From Pelagibacterales bacterium SAG-MED28 (GTDB lineage Bacteria; Pseudomonadota; Alphaproteobacteria; Pelagibacterales; Pelagibacteraceae): a stretch of DNA of 53,985 nucleotides. Of this stretch, positions 1 to 10,285 are shown piece by piece (positions within the stretch are counted from its first letter, which is position 1; the number at the start of each line of letters is the position of its first letter). A program made the position numbers and the translations under genes. Location of the stretch: positions 1 through 53,985 of the forward strand of contig JACWDY010000007.1 in the NCBI GenBank assembly GCA_014653835.1, written 5' to 3'. A model generated the notes under the pieces. The model saw only the letters and a program-made list of their open reading frames with translations, did not search any database and was not told where the DNA came from.

Positions 1-1
1 T

Positions 2-127
2 AAAAAGGAAGAACCAAAAGCTGAAGCTAAAAAGGAAGAACCAAAAGCTGAAGCTAAAAAGGAAGAACCAAAAGCTGAAGCTAAAAAGGAAGAACCAAAA
101 GCTGAAGCTAAAAAGGAAGAACCAAAA
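2..127 (+). repeat. 27-bp in-frame tandem repeat
   Basis: A 27-bp unit beginning AAAAAGGAAGAACCA and ending GCTGAAGCT repeats from bases 2, 29, 56 and 83, with a partial fifth copy from 110. The copies look identical at nucleotide level, suggesting recent expansion or ongoing homogenisation. The array may extend to the left of the window. Confidence 0.95.
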
Positions 128-139
128 GATAAAAAATAA
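2..139 (+). CDS. C-terminal tail of the gene upstream of trmD (partial; rpsP or rimM)
   Basis: Only the last 45 codons and the stop are inside the window, in frame from base 2. They encode four full copies and one partial copy of the nine-residue unit KKEEPKAEA, ending DKK. No folded domain is visible. The conserved order rpsP-rimM-trmD-rplS makes this either RimM (by position) or ribosomal protein S16 (by composition, since alphaproteobacterial S16 often carries Lys/Glu/Ala-rich tails). The stop lies 10 bp before trmD, consistent with one operon. Which gene it is cannot be decided from this tail. Confidence 0.7.
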   Translation, partial: KKEEPKAEAKKEEPKAEAKKEEPKAEAKKEEPKAEAKKEEPKDKK

Positions 140-149
140 GGTTTAAAAA

Positions 150-851
150 ATGCTCGAAGTACAAATATTTACTTTGTATCCGGATTTATATCCTGGGTTG
201 TTAGATGCAGGTATATATAAAAAAGCTAAGGAACAACAAAAGTGGAGTCTCAAAATTGTAGATATAAGAGACTATGCTTTTGATAATAATCGGACAGTTG
301 ATGACACCCCTTTTGGTGGTGGAAGTGGCATGTTATTAAAACCAGATGTTGTAGCAGCTGCTTTAGATAAAAACATAAAATCAAAAGAAAAAATAATTTA
401 TTTATCTCCTAAAGGAAAAAGATTAGATCAAAATAAGGTAAAGCTTCTTAGTAAACTAAAAAAAATAAATATATTATGTGGCCATTTTGAAGGTATAGAT
501 CAAAGACTTTTAGAGACACGAAATATTGAAGAATATAGTATTGGAGATTTTATCTTATCAGGGGGTGAGAGTGCATCATTTGTATTTGTAGACGCTCTGG
601 TAAGACTATTGCCAGGTGTTTTAGGAAATATTAACTCTATCAAAGAAGAAAGTTTTGATAATAATCTTTTGGAGTACCCTCAATACACTAAACCAAGAGA
701 TTGGGAGGGTAAAAAAGTACCAGAAGTCTTATTTTCCGGTGATCATGCTAAAATTAAGGGGTGGCGTTTATCTCAATCTGAGGCTATAACACGTCGCCAG
801 AGACCCGATCTTTGGAAAAAATATTTAGATAAGAAAAATGAAAAACATTGA
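150..851 (+). CDS. trmD: tRNA (guanine37-N1)-methyltransferase TrmD
   Basis: TrmD methylates N1 of G37 next to the anticodon of tRNAs reading CNN codons, using SAM, and so prevents +1 frameshifting. The 233-residue length is normal. The trefoil-knot SAM site is visible as [12 protein letters not shown] and [12 protein letters not shown], and the early signature [16 protein letters not shown] is intact. The ATG at 150 follows the upstream stop by 10 bp. The 3' end overlaps rplS by 14 bp, so translation is probably coupled. Its position between the upstream tail gene and rplS is the usual trmD operon order. Confidence 0.97.
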   Translation: MLEVQIFTLYPDLYPGLLDAGIYKKAKEQQKWSLKIVDIRDYAFDNNRTVDDTPFGGGSGMLLKPDVVAAALDKNIKSKEKIIYLSPKGKRLDQNKVKLLSKLKKINILCGHFEGIDQRLLETRNIEEYSIGDFILSGGESASFVFVDALVRLLPGVLGNINSIKEESFDNNLLEYPQYTKPRDWEGKKVPEVLFSGDHAKIKGWRLSQSEAITRRQRPDLWKKYLDKKNEKH

Positions 852-1344
852 AGACATAAATAAAGCAGCAATTCAAAAAATCACTGCTAACAAGAAAATC
901 ACAGATTTTTCTCCAGGAGACACCATTAAAGTTGGAGTAAAGATTGTCGAAGGTAAGAGAGAACGAATTCAATACTTCGAAGGTGTTTGTATTGCAAAAA
1001 AAAATAGAGATTTAAACTCGTCTTTTACCGTAAGAAAAATATCTTTTGGAGAAGGAGTAGAAAGAACTTTTGCTTTATATAGTCCAAATGTAGACACGAT
1101 TAAGGTAATAAGATCAGGAAAAGTTAGAAGAGCTAAACTTTATTATCTTAGAGATAGAAAAGGAAAATCAGCTCGAATTGCTGAAAAGATTAAGAAAAAA
1201 ATTGGTGTGGATGTATCCGTTAAGCCTGAGGAAACAAAAAAGATTGTTGAACCTGTTAAAGTTGAAGAAAGTTCTGATAATAAAAAAAAAGAAGCTTCGT
1301 CTGAAGAAGTAAAAGTTGAAAAATCAACAAACGAAAAAAAATAA
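838..1344 (+). CDS. rplS: 50S ribosomal protein L19 with lysine/glutamate-rich C-terminal extension
   Basis: L19 sits at the 30S-50S interface of the ribosome. The first ~115 residues are the conserved fold, including [22 protein letters not shown] and FEGVCI, with [14 protein letters not shown] and [13 protein letters not shown] further on. Residues ~125-168 are an added low-complexity Lys/Glu/Val/Ser tail; the usual protein is about 115-130 residues. It starts inside trmD. The charged tail resembles extensions on the gene upstream of trmD and on L21 in this window, a lineage trait rather than a fusion. Confidence 0.96.
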   Translation: MKNIEDINKAAIQKITANKKITDFSPGDTIKVGVKIVEGKRERIQYFEGVCIAKKNRDLNSSFTVRKISFGEGVERTFALYSPNVDTIKVIRSGKVRRAKLYYLRDRKGKSARIAEKIKKKIGVDVSVKPEETKKIVEPVKVEESSDNKKKEASSEEVKVEKSTNEKK

Positions 1345-1353
1345 AAATTTTTA

Positions 1354-2751
1354 ATGTCAAAAACACTATATGATAAGATATGGGAGAACCATCTTGTTAA
1401 CGAACAAGAGGATGGAACTTGTTTAATTTATGTCGACCGTCATTTGGTACATGAGGTTACAAGTCCCCAAGCTTTTGAGGGTTTAAGATTAAATAATAGA
1501 AAAGTAAGAAGACCAGAGTTAACCCTAGCAGTGCCAGATCATAATGTTCCAACTACTGACCGTTCAAAAGGAATAGATGATGAACAATCAAGAATTCAAG
1601 TTGAAACTTTAAGAAATAATTGTAAGGAATTTGGCGTAAAACTTTTTGACGTAAATGATAAAAGACAAGGCATAGTTCACATTATCGGTCCAGAGCAAGG
1701 ATTTACTCAACCAGGTACAGTAATAGTTTGTGGTGATAGTCATACAGCAACTCACGGTGCCTTTGGAGCTTTAGCATTTGGAATAGGAACTTCAGAAGTA
1801 GAACATGTTTTGGCTACTCAAACTTTAATTCAAAAAAAATCAAAAAATTTAAGAATAAATGTTACTGGATCATTGCCAAAAGGTGTTACGGCAAAAGATG
1901 TAATTTTAAAGATAATTGGAACAATAGGCACTGCCGGCGGGACAGGTTACGTGATTGAATTTGCTGGAGAAGTAATTAAAGGTTTAAGCATGGAAGAGAG
2001 GATGACCGTTTGTAATATGACAATTGAAGCTGGAGCAAGAGCAGGTTTAATCGCACCAGACGAAAAAACTTTAAAGTATTTAAAAGGAAAAAAAATGTCT
2101 CCAAAAGGAGAAACTTGGAATAAAGCAGTTAACTTTATGAAGTCCTTGTATTCTGACGATGGCTGCAAGTTTGACAAAGAAATAAATATTGACGGCAGTG
2201 AAATTGAGCCATTAGTCACTTGGGGAACTTCGCCACAAGATGTTTCTCCAATTACAGGTGTTGTGCCAGATCCTGAAAAAGAAAAAAATGCAGATAGAAA
2301 AATGGCAATGAAAAGGTCACTAGAGTATATGGGTTTAGAGGCTAATACAAAAATCTCTGAGATTAAAATTGATAAAATATTTATTGGAAGTTGTACTAAT
2401 GGAAGAATTGAGGATTTAAGAGTTGCGGCAGAACTTTTAAAGGGTAAGAAAGTTGCTGGAAATGTGAGCGCTATGGTAGTACCCGGTTCGGGACTAGTGA
2501 AAGCACAAGCCGAGGAAGAGGGTTTAGATAAAATTTTTATCAATGCGGGTTTTGAATGGAGAGAGCCAGGATGCTCTATGTGTTTAGGCATGAATCCTGA
2601 TCAATTAAAACCTAAAGAAAGATGCGCTTCAACATCAAACAGAAATTTCGAGGGCAGACAAGGAAGAGGAGGAAGAACTCATCTAGTCAGTCCGGGTATG
2701 GCTATCGCAGCCGCGGTAACTGGTCGTTTAACCGATGTAAGAAAGATTTAA
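1354..2751 (+). CDS. leuC: 3-isopropylmalate dehydratase large subunit
   Basis: LeuC and LeuD form the [4Fe-4S] isomerase converting 2-isopropylmalate to 3-isopropylmalate in leucine synthesis. The aconitase-family signatures are clear: [21 protein letters not shown] near the middle, [14 protein letters not shown] and [13 protein letters not shown], which supply the three cluster cysteines. At 465 residues it is full length. It starts 9 bp after rplS, and leuD begins 2 bp after its stop, with leuB and asd following, so leuCDB-asd reads as one unit. Confidence 0.97.
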   Translation: MSKTLYDKIWENHLVNEQEDGTCLIYVDRHLVHEVTSPQAFEGLRLNNRKVRRPELTLAVPDHNVPTTDRSKGIDDEQSRIQVETLRNNCKEFGVKLFDVNDKRQGIVHIIGPEQGFTQPGTVIVCGDSHTATHGAFGALAFGIGTSEVEHVLATQTLIQKKSKNLRINVTGSLPKGVTAKDVILKIIGTIGTAGGTGYVIEFAGEVIKGLSMEERMTVCNMTIEAGARAGLIAPDEKTLKYLKGKKMSPKGETWNKAVNFMKSLYSDDGCKFDKEINIDGSEIEPLVTWGTSPQDVSPITGVVPDPEKEKNADRKMAMKRSLEYMGLEANTKISEIKIDKIFIGSCTNGRIEDLRVAAELLKGKKVAGNVSAMVVPGSGLVKAQAEEEGLDKIFINAGFEWREPGCSMCLGMNPDQLKPKERCASTSNRNFEGRQGRGGRTHLVSPGMAIAAAVTGRLTDVRKI

Positions 2752-2753
2752 CA

Positions 2754-3362
2754 ATGGAAAAATTTACAGAATTAAAGTCTATTCCATCATATTTATCTTT
2801 ACAAAATATTGATACAGATATGATTATTCCAAAACAATTTCTTAAAACAATAAAAAGAACCGGTTTAGGAAAAAGTCTATTTTATGAAATGAGATATGAT
2901 GAAAATGGAAAAATTAATGGAGAATTTATTCTAAATAGAGATCCCTATAATAAATCTAAAATACTTATAGCTGGTAAAAATTTTGGCTGCGGTTCCTCAA
3001 GAGAGCACGCTCCATGGGCTTTATCAGACTTTGGAATTAAATGTATTATAAGCTCAAGTTTTGCTGACATATTTTATAATAACTGTTTTAAAAACGGTAT
3101 CCTACCCATTAAAATTGATGAACAGATAGCCATTGAATTATCAGAATACTCTAAGCGAAAAGAAGAAATAGAAATAAATCTACAAAATCAAGAAATTAAG
3201 TTTGGAAATAAAATCCAAAAGTTTGAAATAGATCAGTTTAAAAAAAAATGTTTAATCGAAGGATTAGATGATATTGCCTTATCGATGGAAAAAATAAGTA
3301 AAATTGATAATTTTGAAAAAAAATTAACCTATGATCGACCTTGGTTGCTAATTAATGATTAA
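2754..3362 (+). CDS. leuD: 3-isopropylmalate dehydratase small subunit
   Basis: This is the swivel-domain partner of LeuC. I place the start at the ATG at 2754 ([14 protein letters not shown]), giving 202 residues. The open frame extends upstream to 2622, but those 44 codons are an out-of-frame reading of the LeuC end and match no known LeuD N-terminus. Signatures include [16 protein letters not shown] and [17 protein letters not shown]. The C-terminus overlaps leuB by 8 bp. Confidence 0.96.
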   Translation: MEKFTELKSIPSYLSLQNIDTDMIIPKQFLKTIKRTGLGKSLFYEMRYDENGKINGEFILNRDPYNKSKILIAGKNFGCGSSREHAPWALSDFGIKCIISSSFADIFYNNCFKNGILPIKIDEQIAIELSEYSKRKEEIEINLQNQEIKFGNKIQKFEIDQFKKKCLIEGLDDIALSMEKISKIDNFEKKLTYDRPWLLIND

Positions 3363-4461
3363 AGTAAAAGATAGAAAACTTTTACTTCTTCCAGGAGACG
3401 GAATAGGGCCAGAGGTAATGGGTGAAGTAAAAAAGATTATTGAATGGTTTAATAAAAATAAATCTTTAGATTTCAAGATCGAAGAGGATTTAGTTGGAGG
3501 AGCTTCATACGATAAACATAAAAACCCCATTACTGATGAAGTTTTTTATAAAGCTCTAGAGAGTGAAGCTGTCATTTTAGGTGCTGTTGGAGGACCAAAA
3601 TATGATAATTTAGAATTTTCTAAAAGACCAGAAAGAGCTCTTCTTAAGTTAAGAAAAGAATTAAAATTATTTGCTAATTTACGTCCTGCGATATGTTTTA
3701 AACAATTAGTCGATGCATCTTCGCTTAAACCAGAAATAATATCTGGATTAGATATCATGATTGTAAGAGAGTTAACCGGAGGAATTTATTTTGGTGAACC
3801 ACGAGGAATTGAGCCAATTGAAAATAACGAACGTAAAGGAATTAACACTCATACCTATACAACAAGTGAAATTCAAAGAGTGGCAAGAGTTGCATTTGAT
3901 TTGGCTAAAAAAAGAAAAAATAAAGTAACATCATGTGAAAAATCTAATGTTATGGAAGCTGGAGTATTATGGAGAGAAGAAGTTCAAGCACTAAAAGATA
4001 AAGAGTATTCAAAAATTGAATTAAGTCATATGCTCGCAGATAACTGCGCAATGCAACTATTAAGAAATCCAAAGCAATTTGATGTAATAGTTACTGATAA
4101 TTTATTTGGAGATATTCTTTCAGACGAAGCTGCTATGTTAACTGGCTCCTTGGGTCTGTTACCATCAGCCTCGCTTGGTGCAAAAGATAAAAATGGCAAA
4201 ATCAGATCAATGTATGAACCCGTACATGGTTCAGCACCAGATATTGCTGGAAAAAATATAGCTAATCCAATAGCAACAATTTTAAGTTTGGCTATGGCTT
4301 TAAAATATTCTCTTGATTTGGATAAAGAGGCAAATCAACTTGAGAAAGCAGTTCAAAGTGTTTTAGACGATGGTTTGAGAACAAAAGACATTATGTCCAA
4401 AAATATGAAAGAGGTTAACACTTCTGATATGGGTAATGCAATTATAGCAAAATTAAAATAA
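3355..4461 (+). CDS. leuB: 3-isopropylmalate dehydrogenase
   Basis: LeuB oxidatively decarboxylates 3-isopropylmalate to 2-oxoisocaproate with NAD+. The 368-residue length is typical. Visible motifs are [13 protein letters not shown] at the N-terminus, the substrate-binding [14 protein letters not shown], and the metal/NAD segment [15 protein letters not shown] followed by [13 protein letters not shown]. The start ATG lies inside the end of leuD, giving tight coupling in leuCDB. Confidence 0.97.
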   Translation: MIKVKDRKLLLLPGDGIGPEVMGEVKKIIEWFNKNKSLDFKIEEDLVGGASYDKHKNPITDEVFYKALESEAVILGAVGGPKYDNLEFSKRPERALLKLRKELKLFANLRPAICFKQLVDASSLKPEIISGLDIMIVRELTGGIYFGEPRGIEPIENNERKGINTHTYTTSEIQRVARVAFDLAKKRKNKVTSCEKSNVMEAGVLWREEVQALKDKEYSKIELSHMLADNCAMQLLRNPKQFDVIVTDNLFGDILSDEAAMLTGSLGLLPSASLGAKDKNGKIRSMYEPVHGSAPDIAGKNIANPIATILSLAMALKYSLDLDKEANQLEKAVQSVLDDGLRTKDIMSKNMKEVNTSDMGNAIIAKLK

Positions 4462-4471
4462 ACTAATCATT

Positions 4472-5464
4472 ATGAATTTTGCAATAATCGGGGCATCTGG
4501 AAACGTTGGAAGAAAAACTATTGAAATTTTAGAGAAGTCTAAAATTTCATTTCAAGAGTTATTTTTGGTTGCGTCTAAAAAAAGTGCTGGAAAAAAAATT
4601 AGATTTAGAAAAAAAGAAATTGTAATAGAGAATTTAGAAAATTATGATTTTTCAAAGGCGCAAATTACTTTTTTTGCAGCAGGAAGCCAAATAGCCAAAG
4701 AGTGGGCGCCTAAAGCTGCTGAAAAAACTATTGTTATTGATAATTCCAGTTACTTTAGAATGCAAAAAGAAGTTCCTTTAGTGGTTCCCGAGGTTAATGC
4801 TGACGACTTAGATAAACATAAAAATATTATTTCAAACCCCAATTGTTCGACAATGCAGATGGTTCTCGCGCTTAAACCTCTTCATGACGAGTATAAAATT
4901 AATAGAGTTGTAGTATCAACCTACCAAGCTGTGTCAGGTGCGGGAAAAGCTCCTATGGATGAACTTTTTGATCAAACAAAAGATTTTTTGAATAAAAAAG
5001 AAATAAATTCACAAAATTTCACTAAACAGATTGCTTTCAACTTAATTCCTCATATCGATGTCTTTGATAAAGATGGATATACTAAAGAAGAATTAAAAAT
5101 GACTAATGAAACCAAAAAAATATTAGATGAAGATATCAATGTTACGGCAACATGTGTTAGGGTCCCCGTTAAAACTGGACACTCAGAGTCCATTAATATT
5201 GAATTTGATAATCTTTATGATTTTGAAAATATTATCAAACTTTTAAATAATGCTCCTGGATGTAAAGTTTTGGACGAAAGAAAAGATGGAGGCTATATGA
5301 CCCCAATTGAAGCTGAAGGAGATTATACAACCTATATTTCAAGAATTAGGAAAGATAATTCTAATGTTAAAGCGATAAATATTTGGGTTGTATCTGATAA
5401 CTTATTAAAAGGCGCTGCTTTAAATAGTGTACAAATTGCAGAGCATTTAGTGAAAAAACTATAA
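4472..5464 (+). CDS. asd: aspartate-semialdehyde dehydrogenase
   Basis: Asd reduces aspartyl-4-phosphate to aspartate semialdehyde with NADPH, feeding lysine/diaminopimelate, threonine and methionine synthesis. The Rossmann motif IIGASGNVGRKTIEIL opens the protein. The catalytic cysteine is Cys125 in SNPNCSTMQM, and the active-site His lies in RVPVKTGHSESI. At 330 residues it is full length. It follows leuB by 10 bp. Its products feed the lysA and metX branches encoded elsewhere in this window. Confidence 0.97.
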   Translation: MNFAIIGASGNVGRKTIEILEKSKISFQELFLVASKKSAGKKIRFRKKEIVIENLENYDFSKAQITFFAAGSQIAKEWAPKAAEKTIVIDNSSYFRMQKEVPLVVPEVNADDLDKHKNIISNPNCSTMQMVLALKPLHDEYKINRVVVSTYQAVSGAGKAPMDELFDQTKDFLNKKEINSQNFTKQIAFNLIPHIDVFDKDGYTKEELKMTNETKKILDEDINVTATCVRVPVKTGHSESINIEFDNLYDFENIIKLLNNAPGCKVLDERKDGGYMTPIEAEGDYTTYISRIRKDNSNVKAINIWVVSDNLLKGAALNSVQIAEHLVKKL

Positions 5465-5484
5465 GTTTAGTTTATAAAATATTT

Positions 5485-5871
5485 ATGCAAGATAAAAATA
5501 ATCCTTTAAGTCCTCATCTTCAAATTTATAAGTGGCAAATATCCTCTTTGCTTTCTATTACTCACAGGATAGTTGGAGTTATAAATATATTAGCAATAAC
5601 AATAATTTGTTTTTTTAGTTTATCATTGCTACTTGGTGCAGAAAGTTACGAGTTTATTCACAATCTCTTTAAAAGTTTCCTTGGAAAATTCATAGTAGTA
5701 AGTATTTGTTGGACATTCAGCTTTCATATTTTAAATGAATTAAGACATTTACTCTGGGATCTTGGATATGGTTTTGATTTAAAAGTTGCAAGGGTAACAG
5801 GTGTACTAGCTTTGATAGGATCATTTATTCTTACAATTTTATTTTATCTAGTAGGAAAAAATATTTTTTAA
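5485..5871 (+). CDS. sdhC: succinate dehydrogenase cytochrome b556 subunit
   Basis: This is the membrane anchor of complex II, binding ubiquinone and heme b with SdhD. It has 128 residues and three hydrophobic spans. The family signature NPLSPHLQIYKWQISSLLSI leads into THRIVG, where Ser/Arg positions contribute to the quinone site. His81 and His88 in SFHILNELRHLLWDLG match the conserved heme-ligand region of SdhC. It is the first gene of sdhCDAB and is separated from sdhD by 1 bp. Confidence 0.95.
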   Translation: MQDKNNPLSPHLQIYKWQISSLLSITHRIVGVINILAITIICFFSLSLLLGAESYEFIHNLFKSFLGKFIVVSICWTFSFHILNELRHLLWDLGYGFDLKVARVTGVLALIGSFILTILFYLVGKNIF

Positions 5872-5872
5872 T

Positions 5873-6199
5873 ATGCACGCTTCAACAAAAAAATGGTTAT
5901 TTACAAAAATAAGTTCATTTATTCTTATTCCTTTTATGATTTGGTTTATTATAAATTTTGTCTCTATTTATGAGAATGATTATCAAGAAGTTGTTTTTTT
6001 CTTTACGCAACAACCAACAAAAATTCTATTTCTTATGTTTATCGTTATAGCGTTCTTTTTTTCAGCTTTAACGATCAGCGAGATATTTGAAGATTATATA
6101 AGGAACGAAAAAATCAAAAATGTCGCAAATAAACTATTGAATATATTTGCTATACTTATTCCTATATTAACTATTATTGGAATATATAATTTATCATAA
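5873..6199 (+). CDS. sdhD: succinate dehydrogenase membrane anchor subunit, divergent
   Basis: The second small anchor of complex II has 108 residues with three predicted spans (about 13-31, 50-68 and 86-106). Identity rests on position between sdhC and sdhA, size, and the conserved EDY (residues 73-75) aligning with the TDY/EDY quinone-site tyrosine motif. In E. coli the heme-ligand histidine is 11 residues before the Asp of that motif; here that position is Phe63, and the nearby glycine is Thr67. The only histidine in the protein is His2. The stop overlaps the sdhA start by 1 bp. Confidence 0.9.
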   Translation: MHASTKKWLFTKISSFILIPFMIWFIINFVSIYENDYQEVVFFFTQQPTKILFLMFIVIAFFFSALTISEIFEDYIRNEKIKNVANKLLNIFAILIPILTIIGIYNLS

Positions 6200-7974
6200 T
6201 GAGTACATATAAAATTATAGATCACGAATACGATGTTGTTGTACTAGGTGCAGGTGGGTCTGGTTTAAGAGCAGCTGTAGGTTTATCTGAAGCCGGTTTA
6301 AAAACTGCATGCATATCTAAAGTTTTTCCAACAAGAAGTCACACTTCAGCTGCCCAAGGTGGTATTTCAGCTGCTTTAGGAAACATGGGAGAAGATGATT
6401 GGAGATGGCACATGTATGATACTGTAAAAGGCTCTGACTGGTTAGGTGACCAAGACGCAATAGAATATTTATGTAAAGAAGCGCCCAGAGCAGTCGTAGA
6501 ATTAGAGAGATATGGTGTTCCATTTAGTAGAACAGATGACGGAAAAATTTATCAAAGACCTTTTGGAGGAATGACAAAAAATTATGGAAATGGGACTGCT
6601 CAAAGAACATGTGCTGCAGCTGATAGAACCGGTCATGCGATTTTACACACTTTATATGGTCAAGCTTTAAAACATAATACAGAATTTTTTATTGAGTATT
6701 TCGCATTAGATCTAATTATGAAAAATGGGGAATGTAAAGGTGTTATTGCTTGGAATTTAACAGATGGAACAATTCACAGATTTAGATCTCAGATAACAAT
6801 AATTGCAACAGGAGGTTATGGAAAAGTTTACTACTCCGCAACGTCTGCTCATACTTGTACTGGAGATGGTAATGCCATGGTATTAAGAGCAGGTTTACCT
6901 TTACAGGATATGGAATTTGTTCAGTTTCATCCAACAGGTATTTATGGTGTAGGATGTTTAATAACCGAAGGAGCTAGAGGTGAAGGCGGTTTCTTAGTGA
7001 ATGGAAAAGGTGAACGATTCATGGAGCGTTATGCTCCAAATGCAAAAGATTTAGCCTCAAGAGATGTAGTAAGTAGATCAATGGAGATGGAAATTAATGA
7101 AGGTAGAGGCGTAGGTAAAGACAAAGACCATATAAGTTTACATTTAGATCATTTGGATAAAGAAGTTTTAGATGAAAGGCTTCCAGGAATAACAGAAGCA
7201 GCGAAAACTTTTGCAAACGTAGATATAAATAAAGAACCAATACCAGTAGTACCTACCGTTCATTATAATATGGGTGGAATTCCAACCAATTATAAAGCTG
7301 AAGTTTTGACTTTAAATGGTTCTGAAAAAACAGTACCAGGCTTAATGGCGATCGGAGAAGCTGCATGTGTATCAGTTCATGGAGCTAATAGATTAGGTTC
7401 AAACTCATTAATTGACCTAGTTGTGTTTGGAAGAGCAGCTGCTAAAAGAGCGGCAGAGCTTGTAAAACCAGGCTCAGCGCATGAGGAAGTATCTAATTCT
7501 GAAACGGATAAGTGTTTAGATAGATTTGATAAAATTAGAAACTCAACGGGCTCTACAAAAACATCTGAATTAAGGTTAAAGATGCAAAAAACAATGCAAT
7601 CTAAATGTGCTGTATTTAGAACTGAAAAAACTCTTAAAGAGGGTGTGGACCAAATTAGAAAACCTTATGAAGGAATGGAAGATATTTCGGTCAAAGATAA
7701 GTCTTTATTATTTAATACTGATTTAGTTGAAACATTGGAGTTTGATAATTTAATAAGACAAGCTCTGACTACTATGGACTCAGCTTACAGCAGAAAAGAA
7801 AGCAGAGGAGCTCATGCTAGAGAAGATTTTAATAAAAGAGATGATAAAAACTTTATGAAGCACACGTTAGCTTGGCAAAGTGATAAAAGAGTTGAAATAA
7901 AATATAGAGATGTTCATTCTAGAACACTAACTAATGATGTTCAATACTTTCCCCCAAAGGAAAGAGTCTATTAA
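6199..7974 (+). CDS. sdhA: succinate dehydrogenase flavoprotein subunit
   Basis: SdhA oxidises succinate to fumarate and passes electrons to SdhB. The FAD dinucleotide motif [13 protein letters not shown] is at residues ~14-26. His48 in [12 protein letters not shown] is the covalent FAD attachment site. Substrate-site segments QFHPTGIYG and [19 protein letters not shown] are intact. At 591 residues it is full length, with the C-terminal domain present. It overlaps sdhD by 1 bp and precedes sdhB by 2 bp. Confidence 0.98.
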   Translation: MSTYKIIDHEYDVVVLGAGGSGLRAAVGLSEAGLKTACISKVFPTRSHTSAAQGGISAALGNMGEDDWRWHMYDTVKGSDWLGDQDAIEYLCKEAPRAVVELERYGVPFSRTDDGKIYQRPFGGMTKNYGNGTAQRTCAAADRTGHAILHTLYGQALKHNTEFFIEYFALDLIMKNGECKGVIAWNLTDGTIHRFRSQITIIATGGYGKVYYSATSAHTCTGDGNAMVLRAGLPLQDMEFVQFHPTGIYGVGCLITEGARGEGGFLVNGKGERFMERYAPNAKDLASRDVVSRSMEMEINEGRGVGKDKDHISLHLDHLDKEVLDERLPGITEAAKTFANVDINKEPIPVVPTVHYNMGGIPTNYKAEVLTLNGSEKTVPGLMAIGEAACVSVHGANRLGSNSLIDLVVFGRAAAKRAAELVKPGSAHEEVSNSETDKCLDRFDKIRNSTGSTKTSELRLKMQKTMQSKCAVFRTEKTLKEGVDQIRKPYEGMEDISVKDKSLLFNTDLVETLEFDNLIRQALTTMDSAYSRKESRGAHAREDFNKRDDKNFMKHTLAWQSDKRVEIKYRDVHSRTLTNDVQYFPPKERVY

Positions 7975-7976
7975 AT

Positions 7977-8753
7977 ATGGTTCAATTTAACTTACCGCAA
8001 AATTCAAAAATAGAAATCGGTAAGCATTATCAAGATAAGACAAATTCTAAAAATATTAAAAAAGTAAATATATATAGATGGGATCCATCTACAGGACAAA
8101 ATCCAAGAGTAGATACTTTCGAAGTCGATATGGATAATTGTGGTCCAAAAGTTTTAGATATTTTGTTTAAAATAAAAAATGAAATTGATCCGTCGCTCAC
8201 ATTCAGAAGGTCCTGCGCTCATGGCGTTTGCGGATCTTGTGCTATGAATATCGATGGAGTAAACACTTTAGCATGTATTAAATCACATACAGACATCAAT
8301 GGTGATTTAAATGTTTATCCACTCCCTCATCTGAAAGTGGTGAAAGATTTGATCGGAGATTTAACTACGCTTTATAAACAATATGAATCAATTAAACCAT
8401 GGTTAGAGACTGAACAAACTGGGGAAGAAAAAACAGAATTACAACAATCTCAAAGAGATAGAGAAAAATTAGACGGATACTACGAGTGTATTCTTTGTGC
8501 ATGTTGCTCTACCTCTTGCCCGAGCTATTGGTGGAATGGGGACAAGTATTTAGGCCCAGCAGTTTTATTGCAAGCTTATCGTTGGATTCAAGATAGCAGA
8601 GACGGAGATAAAAAAGAAAGATTAAAAAAGGTAGCAGATGAGTTAAAATTGTATCGTTGTCATACTATTATGAATTGCACTAATTCTTGTCCAAAAGGAT
8701 TGAATCCCGCAAAAGCCATTGGTTCAATCAAAAAAATGCTTGCAACCAGTTAA
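7977..8753 (+). CDS. sdhB: succinate dehydrogenase iron-sulfur subunit
   Basis: SdhB carries the three clusters linking FAD to ubiquinone. The [2Fe-2S] ligands lie in [16 protein letters not shown] and the following LAC. The [4Fe-4S] and [3Fe-4S] ligands lie in [16 protein letters not shown] and [17 protein letters not shown]. The 258-residue length is typical. It ends 23 bp before the chosen mmsA start, so the whole set from sdhC to mdh may be cotranscribed. Confidence 0.98.
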   Translation: MVQFNLPQNSKIEIGKHYQDKTNSKNIKKVNIYRWDPSTGQNPRVDTFEVDMDNCGPKVLDILFKIKNEIDPSLTFRRSCAHGVCGSCAMNIDGVNTLACIKSHTDINGDLNVYPLPHLKVVKDLIGDLTTLYKQYESIKPWLETEQTGEEKTELQQSQRDREKLDGYYECILCACCSTSCPSYWWNGDKYLGPAVLLQAYRWIQDSRDGDKKERLKKVADELKLYRCHTIMNCTNSCPKGLNPAKAIGSIKKMLATS

Positions 8754-8776
8754 AACCTTATTTATTCAATACCTTC

Positions 8777-10270
8777 ATGAAAACTATCGAACACTTTGTT
8801 GACGGTAAATCGTTCAGCGGTAAGTCGAAAAGAACTGGAAAAGTATTTAACCCTGCTACAGGCGAGCAAAGTGCTGAGGTAAAACTTGCAACTACTGAAG
8901 ATGTAAATGCTGCAGTAGAAAATGCTCAAAAAGCATTTGAGTCGTGGTCTAACAAACCACCTCTTCATAGAGCAAGGGTTATGTTTAAATTTAAAGAACT
9001 AATTGAAAAAAATTCAGATGAACTTACAAGAATTATAGTTGCTGAGCATGGAAAAGTTTACGAGGACGCAAGAGGCTCATTAACTAGAGGTTTAGAAGTT
9101 GTAGAGTATGCTTGTGGTATTCCACAAATGCTTAAAGGCGAGTTTACAGAAAATGTTGGATCAAATGTCGATAGTTGGTCTATTCGTCAGCCTCTTGGTG
9201 TTTGTGCAGGAATTACGCCTTTTAACTTTCCAGCGATGGTTCCTATGTGGATGTTTCCTATGGCTATTGCATGCGGAAATACATTTATCTTAAAACCATC
9301 TGAAAAAGATCCATCTTGTTCAATGAGATTAGCGGAGCTTTTAAAGGAAGCCGGTCTTCCAGATGGAGTTTTTAACGTCGTTAATGGAGATAAAGAATCA
9401 GTTGACGCTCTTATAAATAATAAAGACGTTGTGGCAATGAGTTTTGTTGGTTCTACACCAATAGCTAAATATATTTACGAAAATTGCGCAAAAAATGAAA
9501 AAAGAGTTCAAGCTCTTGGTGGAGCTAAAAACCATTGTGTAGTAATGCCTGATTGTGATCTTGATCAAGCAGTCAATGGGTTAATGGGCGCCGCATATGG
9601 TTCAGCCGGCGAGAGATGTATGGCTCAATCAGTTGCAGTAGCCGTAGGTGGAATTGGGGATAGCTTGGTTAAGTCGTTAGCAAAAAAAGTTGAATTATTG
9701 AAAGTCGGTCCCGGCATGGACAAACAATCTGAAATGGGGCCATTGGTTACAAAAGAACATTTAGCAAAGGTTAAAAGTTATGTAGATATTGGCGAGAAAG
9801 AAGGTGCAAAATTAGTTGTGGATGGAAGAAATTTTAAACTACAAGGATATGAAAACGGTTACTACATCGGTGGATGCCTTTTTGATCATGTAAAAAAAGA
9901 TATGCGGATTTACAAAGAAGAGATCTTTGGACCTGTTTTATCAGTAATTAGAGCAAAAGATTTTGATGAAGCATTACAATTAGTCAACGATCACGAATTT
10001 GGAAATGGTGTTAGCATATTTACTAGAGATGGGGATTCAGGAAGAACATTCTCAAATAAAGCAAAAATTGGAATGGTGGGAATAAACATACCTATACCAG
10101 TACCAATGGCATTTCATAGTTTTGGAGGATGGAAAAGATCTTTATTTGGAGATCAACATATGCATGGTCCTGAAGGAGTAAGATTTTATACAAAATTAAA
10201 AACTATTACATCAAGATGGCCTTCAGGTTTGAGATCTGATCCGGAATTTGTGATGCCAACAATGAAATAA
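8777..10270 (+). CDS. mmsA: CoA-acylating methylmalonate-semialdehyde dehydrogenase
   Basis: This enzyme converts (methyl)malonate semialdehyde with CoA and NAD+ to propionyl- or acetyl-CoA and CO2. I choose the ATG at 8777 (MKTIEHFVDGKSF), giving 497 residues, the family norm; the frame is open back to 8687 but that stretch lies over sdhB. Catalytic Cys281 is in GSAGERCMAQSVAV. The usual aldehyde dehydrogenase glutamate is absent (QALGGAKNH), as is diagnostic of this CoA-dependent family. Between sdhB and mdh, it could feed valine, beta-alanine or hydroxypropionate carbon into the TCA cycle; which substrate is inference. Confidence 0.94.
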   Translation: MKTIEHFVDGKSFSGKSKRTGKVFNPATGEQSAEVKLATTEDVNAAVENAQKAFESWSNKPPLHRARVMFKFKELIEKNSDELTRIIVAEHGKVYEDARGSLTRGLEVVEYACGIPQMLKGEFTENVGSNVDSWSIRQPLGVCAGITPFNFPAMVPMWMFPMAIACGNTFILKPSEKDPSCSMRLAELLKEAGLPDGVFNVVNGDKESVDALINNKDVVAMSFVGSTPIAKYIYENCAKNEKRVQALGGAKNHCVVMPDCDLDQAVNGLMGAAYGSAGERCMAQSVAVAVGGIGDSLVKSLAKKVELLKVGPGMDKQSEMGPLVTKEHLAKVKSYVDIGEKEGAKLVVDGRNFKLQGYENGYYIGGCLFDHVKKDMRIYKEEIFGPVLSVIRAKDFDEALQLVNDHEFGNGVSIFTRDGDSGRTFSNKAKIGMVGINIPIPVPMAFHSFGGWKRSLFGDQHMHGPEGVRFYTKLKTITSRWPSGLRSDPEFVMPTMK

Positions 10271-10285
10271 TAAAATAGAAAAAAA

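Noticed and set aside
1-139. 27-bp repeats as a CRISPR array
   Set aside because: The units are contiguous with no spacers and are in frame with a Lys/Glu-rich protein tail.
1947-2591. 214-codon minus-strand frame inside leuC
   Set aside because: It is a shadow frame opposite a strongly conserved enzyme, with Ser/Pro-rich low-information sequence.
2622-2753. 44-codon N-terminal extension of leuD
   Set aside because: It overlaps leuC out of frame and has no LeuD character; the ATG at 2754 gives the standard N-terminus.
8687-8776. 30-codon N-terminal extension of mmsA
   Set aside because: It is an off-frame reading of the sdhB end; MKTIEHFVDG at 8777 is the family start.
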